The notes under the pieces: generated by a model
The model's input: the letters and a program-made list of their open reading frames with translations, nothing else
The model's database searches: none
What the model was told of the DNA's origin: nothing
Part shown: in pieces, positions 11,151 through 22,789 of the stretch
How positions within the stretch are numbered: the stretch's first letter is position 1
How the letters are laid out: the number at the start of each line of letters is the position of its first letter
Assembly (NCBI GenBank): GCA_032622095.1
Contig: CP136064.1
Span: forward strand, 277,599,614 to 277,663,613
DNA from: Siphonodentalium dalli
Taxonomy: Eukaryota; Mollusca; Scaphopoda; Gadilida; Siphonodentaliidae
Direction: 5' to 3'
Length of the DNA: 64,000 nucleotides
Made by a program: the position numbers and the translations under genes

Positions 11151-12300
11151 GGCGGCGAGTTCAGGGATGGATCTGTGCTATGCCGGAATAATCCCCCTCA
11201 ATGGTCACACCAATGCATCCCCAATTTAATCAACACTTCCAATCAACAACAAACAAATAGACTTATCTCTCAGAACTCAATAAAAAATACGCGAGGTCGA
11301 TCAGGTTACTAACACAGTACAGTCACACGGATAGTAAGTCCAATAATCAAACTCTCTCCCAGCTACACACGGAACAACACCCCAAACAGGTAATTATATC
11401 AGTCATCCCATCCTAGAATACAGGTAATTATCCATTATGTTTCAAATGGCTCTTTGGTGCGTACTGACCATCGGCAGGTGAACCCAGTGAATGGCCACGC
11501 CCCCTTCAGTAATGCAAGTCCTCAATAAAGTCCAATGTTAGAACTCAGTATAAACAACCCATCTCATATGTACTAACCCATTTCATGCAAAATCTCATAT
11601 CGACCGCCTAACAAGACTAACAATAATATCAAAACCTAGGGTAGCGGGCTCAGGCCCTAGATGGCTCCTTGGGCGCTGATGAATGTCCTCGGGCGGTACA
11701 GATACGCTTGTCGTGGCCGTAGTATAAGCCATTGAGTAATTATCTCCATCAAACAACCAACTAACCTGCTAACCTTGTAAAATCATTACACAAAACAACA
11801 AATTCACAAACCTGAACACTAACAACTACATATACAAATCTGCAAATACATGCTTTCACCCACGCCTGTGCTTATGCGAGGACGGTGGGACATAATAATT
11901 GGAAACACTACTTGGCACTCAAAACCTTCAGAGACACACCAACCAACACAGTCTGGCCTCAGCTGCTTCCCCATCTGCGCACGCACTACACAACCAGGTC
12001 AACGGGTTCTGACACTCGCACATGAGTGGAAGGCGGGCATTGCACCATCGAGAGTTGAGGAGCCCCAGCCGACCTTAAGTCAACCGGCTGGCATTGCACC
12101 CTCTTCCTGGAGTTGAGCCCGTAGTACAAGCCCGGAATACAACAGACTAAGGCAACTGGAGTCCATGCAAGCACTAAATAGGACAATATGTACAACTATT
12201 CACAACTCATAACACTATATATATCAACGCACAAAACTCACACAGATACATCAAGGTAAGTTACTTTCATACTAACATCACATCATCTAATTCTAAGTTT
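11151..12300 (+). other. Probable 3' part/UTR of the preceding LINE; no gene seen
   Basis: AC-rich sequence with no convincing ORF. A short internal duplication (gggcattgcacc at about 12037 and ggcattgcacc at about 12090, each followed by a gagttgag block) is visible. It follows the reverse transcriptase without a clear boundary, so it may be the RNase H or 3'UTR section in decayed form. Confidence 0.35.
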
Positions 12301-12709
12301 ATACAAGAAAACTGAAATATCCTGTCGTTACCCCTTTCCCACCACGTGTGAATATTATGTAATACGTCCTCGTTATCAACAGTTATCACAAAACACCAAA
12401 AAGTCTATATATAGCCCGTTGATAGTGGCCGCTGCCGCGTGGTGGGATGGGGAAAATCGTCCACGGAAACGACTCATATAAGCACATACGCTTGCTGTCG
12501 GATCCGATCCATGAAATCTTCTTCATCTTAAATTGGTAACTGTATTTATTATATACTTGCCCATGAATTATAAGGTTTTAGCAGTGAGATATAAGTGATA
12601 TCCCACTCTAGAGTGATATCCCACTAGTGAGTGATATCAGCTTGAAATTTCTGATGTATTGACAATCATTGTGGGCCAAAGGCAAGTAACTAAAGTATAT
12701 AATAAACAG

Positions 12710-12862
12710 AATATCCACACTTTTTCAGTGGATTTGGGTTAAATCTCATTCGTGATGAGAAAACATTTGAATTTCCACTCGTGGCTAAAGCCACTCGTGG
12801 AAATTCAATGTTTTGTCATCACTCATGAGATATAACCCATATCCACTTAACAAGTGTGGATA
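12710..12862. repeat. Fold-back sequence, about 60-75-bp arms
   Basis: agtggatttgggttaaatct... (from 12727) folds onto ...gatataacccatatccact (to 12847), with centre cactcgtggctaaagccact. The flanks atatccacac and gtgtggatat extend the pairing. No ORF is present. It is a likely fold-back mobile element. Confidence 0.8.
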
Positions 12863-13146
12863 TCCTCTATATATAATGAAACTGCATGGACTAAATACTG
12901 TCTAAACACAAATTGCGCTCAGATTCAAGAGGAATTGCAGACATTGATTCGACTGGTCCTGAGTGTGCTGGGGTAATGTCGGGGACGAGATGGGCGTGTT
13001 GAACTATTCTTACATACCTCTCCTATTGTTTGCCAGAGGACACCCAACATCGGATTAACTCGGCGGCCAGCAATGTTTGGCATCAACTCGAGCGATGTGA
13101 ACACGTCGGAAAATGGACGGGTCATGTTGGTATGATGCTATGTTTA

Positions 13147-13458
13147 CTTTTTTACCCTGTGCCAATGCATTCTCTTATATATGCGAGTCGACCATAGGTC
13201 GCCTCGCATATATAAGAGAATGCATTGGCCTAACAATTTTTTACAATTTTAATAATTTTTTCTTGTATTCTTTAACAATTTTATAATTTCACCCATACAG
13301 AGACCCAGACAAACATGAGCAGACGACACTCTTCTATATGCTTCTATATATGTGTGGGGCTCCCTGCAGGGTAATGGATGTTTTTTATTTTATGTCCTAA
13401 AAATTGTAAGAAACATTTATTTAAAAAAAATGATAAAAAATTGTTAGGCCAATGCATT
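13147..13458. mobile_element. MITE core without TIRs, family B-like (copy 3)
   Basis: Shares with copies at 19263-19703 and 47659-48122 the accctgtgccaatgcattct hairpin (13157-13228), the cagacaaacatgagcagacg block and the ggggctccctgcaggg block. The GTGACCCGCC termini are absent, and the second hairpin is cut after gccaatgcatt. It is either truncated or an independently mobilised core. Confidence 0.75.
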
Positions 13459-13930
13459 ACTTACCAACCTGACCAGCCCATTTGCAAACCTGGTTAGTAA
13501 ATCGCTCGAACCCAAGCCAAACAGCACTGTCGTCGAGTTAGTCCGATGTTGATCCCATCCACTGTCGATCGCCGATTTAATTCGCGTGCAAAAGTAGAAC
13601 AAGCATAGTGTGCCATACACGATGCATAATAATAAAACGAGGGACGTGCCTAGATGGGTCTCCACCTTTGAATTATGCTTGCACCCCACCCCCATGATCA
13701 TACAATGTGTGGGAACGTGTATGCACCACTTGGGTTGGAATTTTCCAACAGCCGGTAAAGTTTTCCAATGTTCTTCAACTGCATGATGGTAATTTCAGTC
13801 CAAAAAATAACGAAAGTGGGGAAAAACAAATTTCACTAAATACTGGTTGAAAAATCAAACAATCCCAAATATTGAAACATATTTTGGTCTAAATTCACAA
13901 TTGATTTTGACCCAAGTTATAGATTCTCAC
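13459..13930. other. No gene recognised
   Basis: The open frames are short and lack known motifs. Nothing beyond ordinary AT-rich DNA was seen. Confidence 0.4.
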
Positions 13931-14448
13931 CAACCCCCACCCTACTCCGCCTGTCACCACTTAACATTCCACCTACTCCGCCTGTCACCACTTAACATTC
14001 CACCCTACTCCGCCTATCACCACTTAACATTCCACCCTACGCCGCCTGTTACCACTTAACATTCCACCATACTCCGCCTGTCACCACTTAACATTCCACC
14101 ATACTCCGCCTGCACCATTTAACATTCCACCATACTCCGCCTGTCACAACTTAACATTCCACCCTACCCGCCTGTCACCACTTAACATTCCACCCTACTC
14201 CGCCTATCACCACTTAACATTCCACCCTACTCCGCCTGTCACCACTTAACATTCCACCATACTCCGCCTGTCACCACTTAACATTCCACCATACTCCGCC
14301 TGTCACCACTTAACATTCAACCATACTCCGCCTGTCACCACTTAACATTCCACCCTAATCCGCCTGTCGCCACTTAACATTCCACCCTACTCCGCCTGTC
14401 ACCACTTAACATTCCACCATACTCCGCCTGTCACCACTTAACATTCCT
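13931..14448. repeat. 32-bp minisatellite, about 16 units
   Basis: The unit ccaccctactccgcctgtca + ccacttaacatt repeats with single-base variants (accatactccg, cctatcacc). Period is about 32 bp, with a few one- or two-base indels. It is not coding. Confidence 0.95.
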
Positions 14449-14605
14449 GACAATAAACGACTTTATCATCCGGAAATAAAATTAATCGACAAACCGGTCC
14501 GAACATAGATTCCAACTGGACCGTTTTTTGCATGAGAGCAATCAATTTAAAAAAAATTGAAACGATCGGACACCTATAAATATAGAACCAATATAATTCC
14601 AAGTT

Positions 14606-15045
14606 TACAAGGACCATCATTATGATTGGGGAAAGGACCATCATCATGACTGGGGCCAGGACCGTCATCATGACTGGGACAAGGACCATCATCGAGACTG
14701 GGGCAAGGACCATCATCATGACTGGGGCAAGAACCGTCATCATGACTGGGGCAAGGACCATCATCGTGACTGGGGCAAGGACCAGCATCATGTCTGGGAC
14801 AAGGACCATCATCATGTCTGGGGCAAAGACCAGCATCATGTCTGGGACAAGGACCATCATCATGTATGGGGCAAGGACCAGCATCATGTCTGGGACAAGG
14901 ACCATCATCATGTCTGGGGCAAGGACCAGCATCATGTCTGGGACAAGGACCATCATCATGTAAGGGGCAAGGACCATCATCATGTCTGGGACAAGGACAT
15001 CATCATGTCTGGGGCAAGGACCAGCATCATGACTGTGGCAAGAAT
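14606..15045. repeat. 24-bp minisatellite, about 18 units
   Basis: The unit aaggaccatcatcatgactg + gggc (24 bp) alternates with variants tgtctggga and accagcatc, hinting at a 48-bp dimer. Because 24 is a multiple of three, it leaves open frames on both strands encoding an 8-residue repeat. No start context, splice site or other coding sign supports a gene. Confidence 0.95.
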
Positions 15046-17650
15046 TGGCTGCCCGCGACAATATTTGAAATTGATGTGTGTCCCTAATCAGTAAGCTCAA
15101 ATTCCGCTGAATATGCAACAATCGGTGATAGTTCTTGAACGTTGCCGTTGGCGGACCGGGTTTGTGCCCTCGGTGGCTTTCTTTGAGGGTTCTTCCAAAT
15201 TAGGACAGATTTGTCCTATATCACGTGACTCATTTATCATTGTAAATATGTTATGCATATATACAGTCTTATAAATTTACAAATGTTAAAAGACTGAATA
15301 AAAAGTTGAAGGATCATGAAACTAGAAAATGAGTAAGCTCCAAAATTAACACAATTAGTCAAAATTATTCCATCTTTTGTGCAACGCCTCGTGTTTATTC
15401 AGCCAACACTAATATGCATCACAATGATTCAAACGGACGCACATTTATAAGCACTGTGTGACATGAACTGGATCGCCATATTAATAGATATCAAAGTTAT
15501 GCAATATATTAAAGTTATGCATTAACACTCTGCATTAATCATTATGTTGTCAACGCCGTCATGCACACCTGCATGGCATTGGATTCACGTTGCCATCCTT
15601 GACGGCAATTATATATGGCAATCGCCTAATGACAATGCCACCCTGATCATGTCGTTCATTTCGTCTGATATGGTGTTAATTACGTTGAGTCAAGTGTTAG
15701 AAAAAAAACATTTCAAGTCTAGGAAAAACGACTCGTATATATGATTGCTATAACCCGTTTTACACTGCTGTAACCATGTCCCGGGAAATAAGGCAGTTAC
15801 TATATATATAACCCTGGTTGAGAAAGTAACGACGTTTTTGTTGGCATTGAGATCTGATGAGAGGAGGTGATCTACTGGTTGCGCTGGTGTAAATATATGG
15901 TTCGGAGTGACATCTAGCGGATGCGGGATATATAGGAGAGAATAAAATAGACACTGGGCCCTGATTGGTCAATAGCCTTGTGTGTGTTAGCATAAAAAAT
16001 ACATCACACCTCCCCCTATATATGATTTCACATACGTACAATAGCCATTGGCACAGGAATTAACCCTTTGTAGTGAAGTTTGAATTTTGTGGTGTGGCCT
16101 AAAATAATGGCACTATCTGTTTAGTGCGGTTCTGACACTGGAAAACACAAGATTTAAAGGCGAATTGCCTGCTAGACGGATATGATTTTTTGTTTGCATA
16201 TTCTTTTATTTTATTTTGTAAACAGTATTTTTACTGTATACGCTAACACGTTTGAACTGAGGCCTATGGAAAACATTTACACCAGTGTAACCTACTGGGA
16301 CCTGTAGATGCCAATGCGTCAGCCGTGATCTAGTATATATACCGAAGCTGGACATATCATAATGGACGATCAATGTATCGAGGGATTTAAATGGTTGTTA
16401 AATGTCTGATCTATTTCTTTTCGATTAGCTGCGGACACACGTACCACAGTACCAATGACGTGGTAGGTGTGACATCGTATTATGGTGTAGTTTGATGACA
16501 AATGGTCGTCGTAATTACTATGACATAGCGAACAATGTCGCGCGCTGCGTCGAATCAAATATTATTTTTTCACCTAGGATGCCAAAGAAATAGTAATTCG
16601 GGAGCGTTAATTCGGATTATGCATCTTTAAGCATTATAATTTTTTTCCGATTTATGCTGCGACTTTCTTCCGATTTGCATCACTTTCACAAAAAATACCG
16701 ATCATGCATGTGTACAAAATATATCAATAAAAAGGGTTAAATATCGATAAATGAATAAGTCAACCTAACCACTGACAAACCATTGATCTAAATTTGTATT
16801 CAGACCAAAGCAGCTATTTCAAATTCATATACATACAAAAATAAACTCCACATTTCTAAGATGTCGTGTGAATTTTCGTTCCGTATAGCCGAGAACAAAT
16901 GTACTCATACTCAAAGTACCTTAACTATATATTCAAGAACAAATGACTTCCCAGTACAAGACTATATATCCCCTCTATTATATATAAAGCTTTGTCGGTG
17001 TTGACGCCATGAATCTAACGAAAGCTGAGGGCTATAAAGCATTAGAAGTTTCCAGTAAATTGCAGCCATTCACGTTCTCCATGCACTCTTTTTTGACCAG
17101 GGAGAAGTTCAAAAGAATCAGTCATGTGAATCTCATTCGAACAGCAGTGAGTCGTCAAAGGAGATACTGTTTTTGGTCTCACCTCAGCCCTGTGTACATG
17201 TCATCTTTAACCTAGCTAAGCGACGGATTACCGGTTCAAATTAACCAGGACAATCGCCCATCATGAATCACTACCAGTGCTATGTGAGTATGTCGATTAC
17301 GAGCAACCATGATGATTTTCGAATGTCGAAAGATGAACAAAAGGTGGTTCCATTTGTCAATTAGAAAATTGTAAATTTATATTTCAAGATGGCGGAAATG
17401 CTTTTACAAATTCAGTTAAAATCAAAGAAAAAACGATGTACATGATCGACTAGAATCAATTGAATGCCGTCAGACAAACCGGAAGTGTGCAATAAGTATA
17501 AAACACGGAACGTATAGCCAATCAAATTATCATTTACCCCACCCCACCCCTTCTGATTGGCTGATGGTACGTCACGTGTCGGGTCGCAAATAACTTTTTA
17601 TCCTCGAGAGACTTCGAAGGTTATTTATTGACCGCCCAGCGATTACAAGT
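15046..17650. other. 2.6 kb without recognised gene
   Basis: Several open frames of 60-90 codons occur (for example 15544-15744 and 17009-17215), but none shows a known domain, a hydrophobic signal or convincing splice sites. The sequence is AT-rich and mostly non-repetitive within this window. Confidence 0.4.
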
Positions 17651-17662
17651 AAGCATGTTATC

Positions 17663-18223
17663 TTGTTACCCAATAGTAGAGTTTTACTTCGTAAATCATT
17701 GGGATTTAGAATTAACTGGTTAACCCCAAATTCGCGTTCGTAACGCCACAACGAACTGTTGCCCGGTTTGCAATCACGGTCAGCTTTCGTGACGTCACGA
17801 GTGAACTGTTGCCCGACCCGAGCGAACTGTTGACTGGCTCCGAGCGAACTGTTGACTGGCCCGAACGAACTGTTACATGGTTTGAAATTTCCGTGACGTT
17901 TCGGCTATTTCCGGAAATTTCCGGTTTCGTTTTTTAATTATACCGGATTTCCGCATTGTCACTGTCACGCTCGAAAAACAACACAATTATTTTGAATTAA
18001 TCGCTGAATATGTCTCGATTTTCTGATATTAAATGTATTGGGTAACAAAGCAATTATTTCATGTGTCTTTTTGGGAACAGGCAAAATTGTTGTCCCTCGG
18101 TATCAGGAATGACTATCGAACTGTTGCCCTCGGCCTTCGGCCTTGGGCAACAGTTCGATAGTCATTCCTGATACCTCGGGACAACAATTTTGACTGTTCC
18201 CAAAAGACACATGAAATAATTGC
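17663..18223. mobile_element. TIR plus hairpin element, copy 1
   Basis: Starts ttgttacccaatagtagag, and its inverse tattgggtaacaa lies at about 18034-18047. It is directly followed by a 174-bp hairpin (18050-18223) with arms gcaattatttcatgtgtctt... A run of gaactgttg(c/a)c motifs (about six between 17750 and 17880) fills the interior. Copy 2 at 18479-19080 has the same order. It has no transposase. Confidence 0.8.
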
Positions 18224-18390
18224 ATAATAAAACACTTCCATTATAAGCCCCACTCTTTCGTAACAAGTAACAAGTATTGTTTTTAATTGCAACTAAAACG
18301 CGTTGTGCATAAATGGTGTTATGACTGAGAAAAATCCGTTACAAGGTTCCTATTTGGCCTGTTTATATCAATACTGAATACCGTATTACG

Positions 18391-18462
18391 GTGGCCTTAA
18401 TTGTGGTATTCACGTCGGGCTTTGAGTCGCATGTGCCGGGGTTCGAATCCCACAACCCAATC
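18391..18462 (+). repeat. tRNA-like fragment (SINE head or tRNA pseudogene)
   Basis: gtggccttaattgtggtatt followed about 35 bases later by a good RNA polymerase III B box, ggttcgaatcc (18440-18450). The cloverleaf is not complete by eye, so a SINE head or a decayed tRNA is likelier than a functional tRNA. Confidence 0.45.
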
Positions 18463-18478
18463 CCCAAAACAATTTACA

Positions 18479-19080
18479 TTGTTACCCAATAGTAGAGTTT
18501 TACTTCGTAAATCATTGGGATTTAGAATTAACTGGTTAACCCCAAATTCGCGTTCGTAACGCCACAACGAACTGTTTCCCGCACTGAATTAACTGTTTCC
18601 CGGTTTGCAATCACGGTCAGCTTTCGGACGTCACGAGTGAACTGTTGCCCGACCCGAACGAACTGTTGACTGGCTCCGAGCGAACTGTTGACTGGCCCGA
18701 ACGAACTGTTACATGGTTTGCAATTTCCGTGACGTTTCGGATTCAGATACATGGCGGTATATTCCAGTTAGTTAGTTCGGCTTTTTGCATTCAGATACAT
18801 GGCGGTATATTCCAGTTAGTTCTCATAATTCGAAATAACACTATTAAAGAGTGTGATTAATTAGCAATGACCTGATTATATACAAGTAAATGTATTGGGT
18901 AACAAAGCAATTATTTCATGTGTCTTTTTGGGAACAGGCAAAATTGTTGTCCCGAGGTATCAGGAATGACTATCGAACTGTTGCCCAAGGCCGAAGGCCG
19001 AGGGCAACAGTTCGATAGTCATTCCTGATACCTCGGGACAACAATTTTGACTGTTCCCAAAAGACACATGAAATAATTGC
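18479..19080. mobile_element. TIR plus hairpin element, copy 2
   Basis: Matches copy 1 at both flanks: ttgttacccaatagtagag at 18479, and hairpin 18907-19080. It differs by an internal insertion with two tandem cagatacatggcggtatatt units (18740-18815). Its hairpin centre is inverted relative to copy 1. Confidence 0.85.
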
Positions 19081-19262
19081 TTACTGTCTCAAAAACATTA
19101 CACTTGCTAATAAAACATTAGTATGCAGTTCACATAGTTCATAATGCAGGCAACAATTATCTAGTATTAAATTATATTAACACACAGTACCAAATGCATT
19201 AATGAGGGGGAGTAATTAATGGAGCAAGAAAGAGGTGGTATGTGGTAAATACTCAAATAAAT

Positions 19263-19703
19263 AATTGTGACCCGCCATATCAAATCCAGTCGTAAGTCGG
19301 GATTTTGTTTACCCTGTGCCAATGCATAGGTCGCCTCGCATATATAAGAGAATGCATTGGCCTAACAATCTTTTACAATTTTAATAATTTTTTCTTGTAT
19401 TCTTTAACAATTTTACAATTTAACCCATACAGAGCCCCAGACAAACATGAGCAGACGACACTCTTCTATATGCTTCTATATATGTGTGGGGCTCCCTGCA
19501 GGGAAATGGATGTTTTTTATTTTATGTCCTAAAAATTGTAAGAAACATTTATTTTAAAAAAATGATAAAAAATTGTTAGGCCAATGAATTATCTTATATA
19601 TGCGATGCGACCTATGGTCGACTCGCATATATAAGAGAATGCATTGGCACAGGGTAAAAAAAATCCCGACTTACGACTGGATTTGATATGGCGGATCACA
19701 ATT
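19263..19703. mobile_element. MITE family B copy 1 (GTGACCCGCC ends, 4-bp AATT duplication)
   Basis: TIR gtgacccgccatatcaaatc continues to about 40 bp (ccagtcgtaagtcgggattt). The duplicated target is AATT at 19263-19266 and 19700-19703. It contains one half hairpin (left arm deleted, 19313-19362), the ggggctccctgcaggg block and one full hairpin (19580-19649). It has no ORF for a transposase. Confidence 0.85.
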
Positions 19704-19870
19704 GATAATGTCATGATCGGAATTGAATTATCGAATTGAGGTGATGTATCCATGCTGAATTAGCATTGTTCTATTTCCCGGTATCTGGAGAAGTCGATCC
19801 CACGCGATTTATTTTCCTATATTGGATAATTCAAATTCGAAATATTAAAATTACTGACATATGAATTTCA

Positions 19871-20271
19871 TTAACCCTTTACCCAACAAACCGGCCAAAA
19901 CCGGCCAAATAAAACTTCAACAGCCTAAAATATCTTCGGTCTGTCTCAATAGAACCATACAAATATGGATATCATTGGAACCGGCTCCTTGACCACATTG
20001 TGATAGTTACAGTTATGCCCTGTGCCAATGCATTCTCTTATATATGCGAGTCGACCATAGGTCGCCTCGCATATATAAGAGAATGCATTGGCCTAAACAA
20101 AATCTTTTTTTAACACTTTTTACCATTTTTTCTTACATTCTTTAACAATTTTATAATTTTTAATGTGTTAAACCAATGCATTCTCTTATATATGCGAGGC
20201 GACCTATGGTCGACTCGCATATATAAGAGAATGCATTGGCACAGGGCCGTTCTGTTTGGGTAAAGGGTTAA
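19871..20271. mobile_element. TTAA-flanked MITE, family A copy 3
   Basis: TIR CCCTTTACCCAACA (one extra T at the right end), TTAA at 19871-19874 and 20268-20271. Hairpins are at about 20023-20092 and 20173-20240. It is nearly identical to copy 2. Confidence 0.9.
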
Positions 20272-20420
20272 TGGGGACAAATGATAAGCCAGAATTCATA
20301 TACACGCATGGCATACTATAGCAGTAAGGCATACAAACGACGTGTTAATTGATATATAAGATAACTTATATATTAAATTGGACAGACAACTTTATTATGG
20401 CTAGGCCACTCATTATAAGA

Positions 20421-20756
20421 TACTAAGTTACACATTATGTGCATATAAGTATATTAAAACCTAGTAAATTAACACACGGGTGGTGGATACTAAGTTACAC
20501 GTTATGTGCATATAAGTATATTAAAACCTAGTAAATTAACACACGGGTGGTGGATACTAAGTTACACGTTATGTGCATATAAGTATATTAAAACCTAGTA
20601 AATTAACACACGGGTGGTGGATACTAAGTTACACGTTATGTGCATATAAGTATATTAAAACCTAGTAAATTAACACACGGGTGGTGGATACTAAGTTACA
20701 CATTATGTGCATATAAGTATTTTAAAACCTAGTAAATTAACACACGGGTGGTGGAA
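20421..20756. repeat. 67-bp tandem repeat, 5 units
   Basis: The unit begins tactaagttacacgttatgt and ends cacacgggtggtgga. Five near-identical copies lie head to tail, differing at only a few positions, which points to a recent expansion. Confidence 0.95.
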
Positions 20757-20940
20757 AATATGCATGCGTCAGCCATCCTATTTATATATTTATTAACACA
20801 ATTGTGCGATATTTCCATAACTTATGCCCGACAGTCCAGTTTTAATTTGTTCAGTTATTGCAGAACAACAAACTGACATGATTTATATGTGAACTGTAGC
20901 TTACACTGCATGGTACGGTGGCTGGTTTAGGACATGGGAA

Positions 20941-21006
20941 TTATTTCTTGGCCACGAAATAACTAATTCGTTGCCACGAAATAACAAATTCGTGGCCACG
21001 AAATAG
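20941..21006. repeat. Cluster of TTATTTCGTGGCCACGAAATAA palindromes (degenerate)
   Basis: ttggccacgaaataac, gttgccacgaaataac and gtggccacgaaatag follow in 65 bases. These are self-complementary segments typical of fold-back repeats. Confidence 0.6.
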
Positions 21007-21084
21007 TATTTGTGTGACGAATATGGCCGACAATGGCATTGATGTAACGGGCGCAGATAGATATGATTTATTTGCATATATAAA

Positions 21085-21615
21085 GGGATTGACTATTTCG
21101 AGTAACAGGAACGGAACGAGGAACAGGAACCACTTCCGAGTAACATAATGACTATTTCGAGTAACAGGAACGAGGAACAGATATATAAGCTCATATTTCT
21201 CGCGTTTTACGCTATGAAACAATCCATATTATACATCATTCGAAAGAATAGCCTCTCCACTTCATGAACGTTGCCACATTTAAAAACTAATTTTGAGAAC
21301 TAAGCGTATAACTGATCAGGAACGTCGAGCGGTGAATCGGGAATTAGAAAAGACGAAAAACTTTCCGAGTAACAGAAATGAGGAACAGATATATAAACTT
21401 AATTTTCACGCATTTTACGCAATGAAACAATACGTGTTATACATCAATCGAAAGCACAGCCACTCCTCTTCTTTAATATTGCAACATTTAAACACAACTT
21501 TTGAGAACTAAGCGTATAATTGGCCAGGAACGGCGAGCTGTGAATCAGAAATTAGCTAAAAACGAAAAACATTCCGAGTAACAGGAATGATGAACAGATA
21601 TTTTAGCTCGAATCA
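21085..21615 (+). repeat. Satellite S2 block, forward orientation (2-3 units)
   Basis: Units contain cgagtaacaggaa(c/t)gaggaa, a tttacgc(a/t)atgaaacaata block, attcgaaag..agcc, ttgagaactaagcgtata and ggaacg(t/g)cgagc. The same words occur in reverse complement through 29590-33915. Unit length is about 205 bp. Open frames across it come from the repeat itself. Confidence 0.85.
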
Positions 21616-21778
21616 AATCAATAGTCCCATGACATGTCGGCATATGACGTTGCTAGTCTAAAGTGACCAGCATTGTGTTCAATTTCAATTAAAGTGACGC
21701 TGTATGAATGTGTGCATGTCAAACTTGTTTTCACAATCATTGCCAATTGTGAACGAATAGACACATTGAATGCAACAC

Positions 21779-21782
<4 letters not shown>

Positions 21783-21851
<69 letters not shown>
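21783..21851. repeat. (TA)n microsatellite
   Basis: Uninterrupted alternating TA, about 68 bp. Confidence 0.98.
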
Positions 21852-22068
21852 CAGATGGTTCGATTACAGGCCGTACAGCGCGCTAGTCCGATCCACTCCC
21901 AGAGTTCAATGGTCAAAGGGTTCAGTGGTCCGAGGATTCAATAGTCCGATGGTTCAAGGGTACGATAATCCGGGGTGCGACAGTCCGAGGGTTCAAGAGT
22001 GTCCATTAGCGGGACGTGGCGATGGGGATTTGTCTCCAACTGTGTTAAAAATTCCAGTTGGCTTGTTA

Positions 22069-22184
22069 TAGGTCGCGGGTTATAGATTACATGTATATAG
22101 AATAAGTCAAATACAGTTTGTTCATGTATATGTGATAGGAAAATAAATACGCAGGACATTCCAAGCTTTACACATCATGTTCTA

Positions 22185-22229
<45 letters not shown>

Positions 22230-22290
22230 AACGATAATGGGCTATATGCAATGAGTGATTGACTGTCGTTCAATTCCATACATAATATAA
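22069..22290 (+). repeat. Dispersed repeat, copy 1 (with internal TA tract)
   Basis: Matches 24890-25075 over ggttatagattacatgtata, gtcaaatacagtttgtt, aaataaatacgcaggacatt and gattgactgtcgttcaattc. A (TA)n tract at about 22185-22228 is longer than in copy 2. The element type is unknown. Confidence 0.8.
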
Positions 22291-22379
22291 ACATATTTAC
22301 TCAAAATATGGGACAACCTGGGTCGTATGGTCACGCTTCCCGAGAGCAAACGAGCATAATGGTACGTTCATACACTCGC

Positions 22380-22785
22380 AAATTTGCCAGGCATTCATTT
22401 GCCAGGCATTCTTTTGCCAGGCATTCATTTGCAGGAATTCCGGTACAGAAAGATCTACAATGTATCAGAAACAGAATGTATAAATGCTTATAAAATGCAT
22501 CTATACCACAGCGTCATTTTGCCAGGCATTCTTTTGCCAGGCATTCTTTTGCCAGGCATTCATTTGCAGGAATTCCGGTACAGAAAGATCTACAATGTAT
22601 CAGAAACAGAATGTATAAATGCTTATAAAATGCATCTATACCACAGCGTCATTTTGCCAGGCATTCTTTTGCCAGGCATTCTTTTGCCAGGCATTCATTT
22701 GCAGGAATTCCGGTACAGAAAGATCTACAATGTATCAGAAACAGAATGTATAAATGCTTATAAAATGCATCTATACCACAGCGTG
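22380..22785. repeat. 135-bp tandem repeat, 3 units, with nested 15-bp repeat
   Basis: Each unit holds two or three ttttgccaggcattc 15-mers, then gcaggaattccggtacagaa, and closes with ctataccacagcgtc. The 135-bp period is a multiple of three, so a 134-codon frame stays open across it. There is no upstream start signal or known domain. Confidence 0.9.
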
Positions 22786-22789
22786 TAAG

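Noticed and set aside
14438-15121. 227-codon minus-strand ORF rich in Met-Val-Leu
   Set aside because: It lies on a 24-bp minisatellite and both strands are open. Low-complexity product without a plausible start region.
18391-18462. Functional tRNA gene
   Set aside because: The B box is good but acceptor and anticodon stems cannot be paired convincingly. Listed only as tRNA-like.
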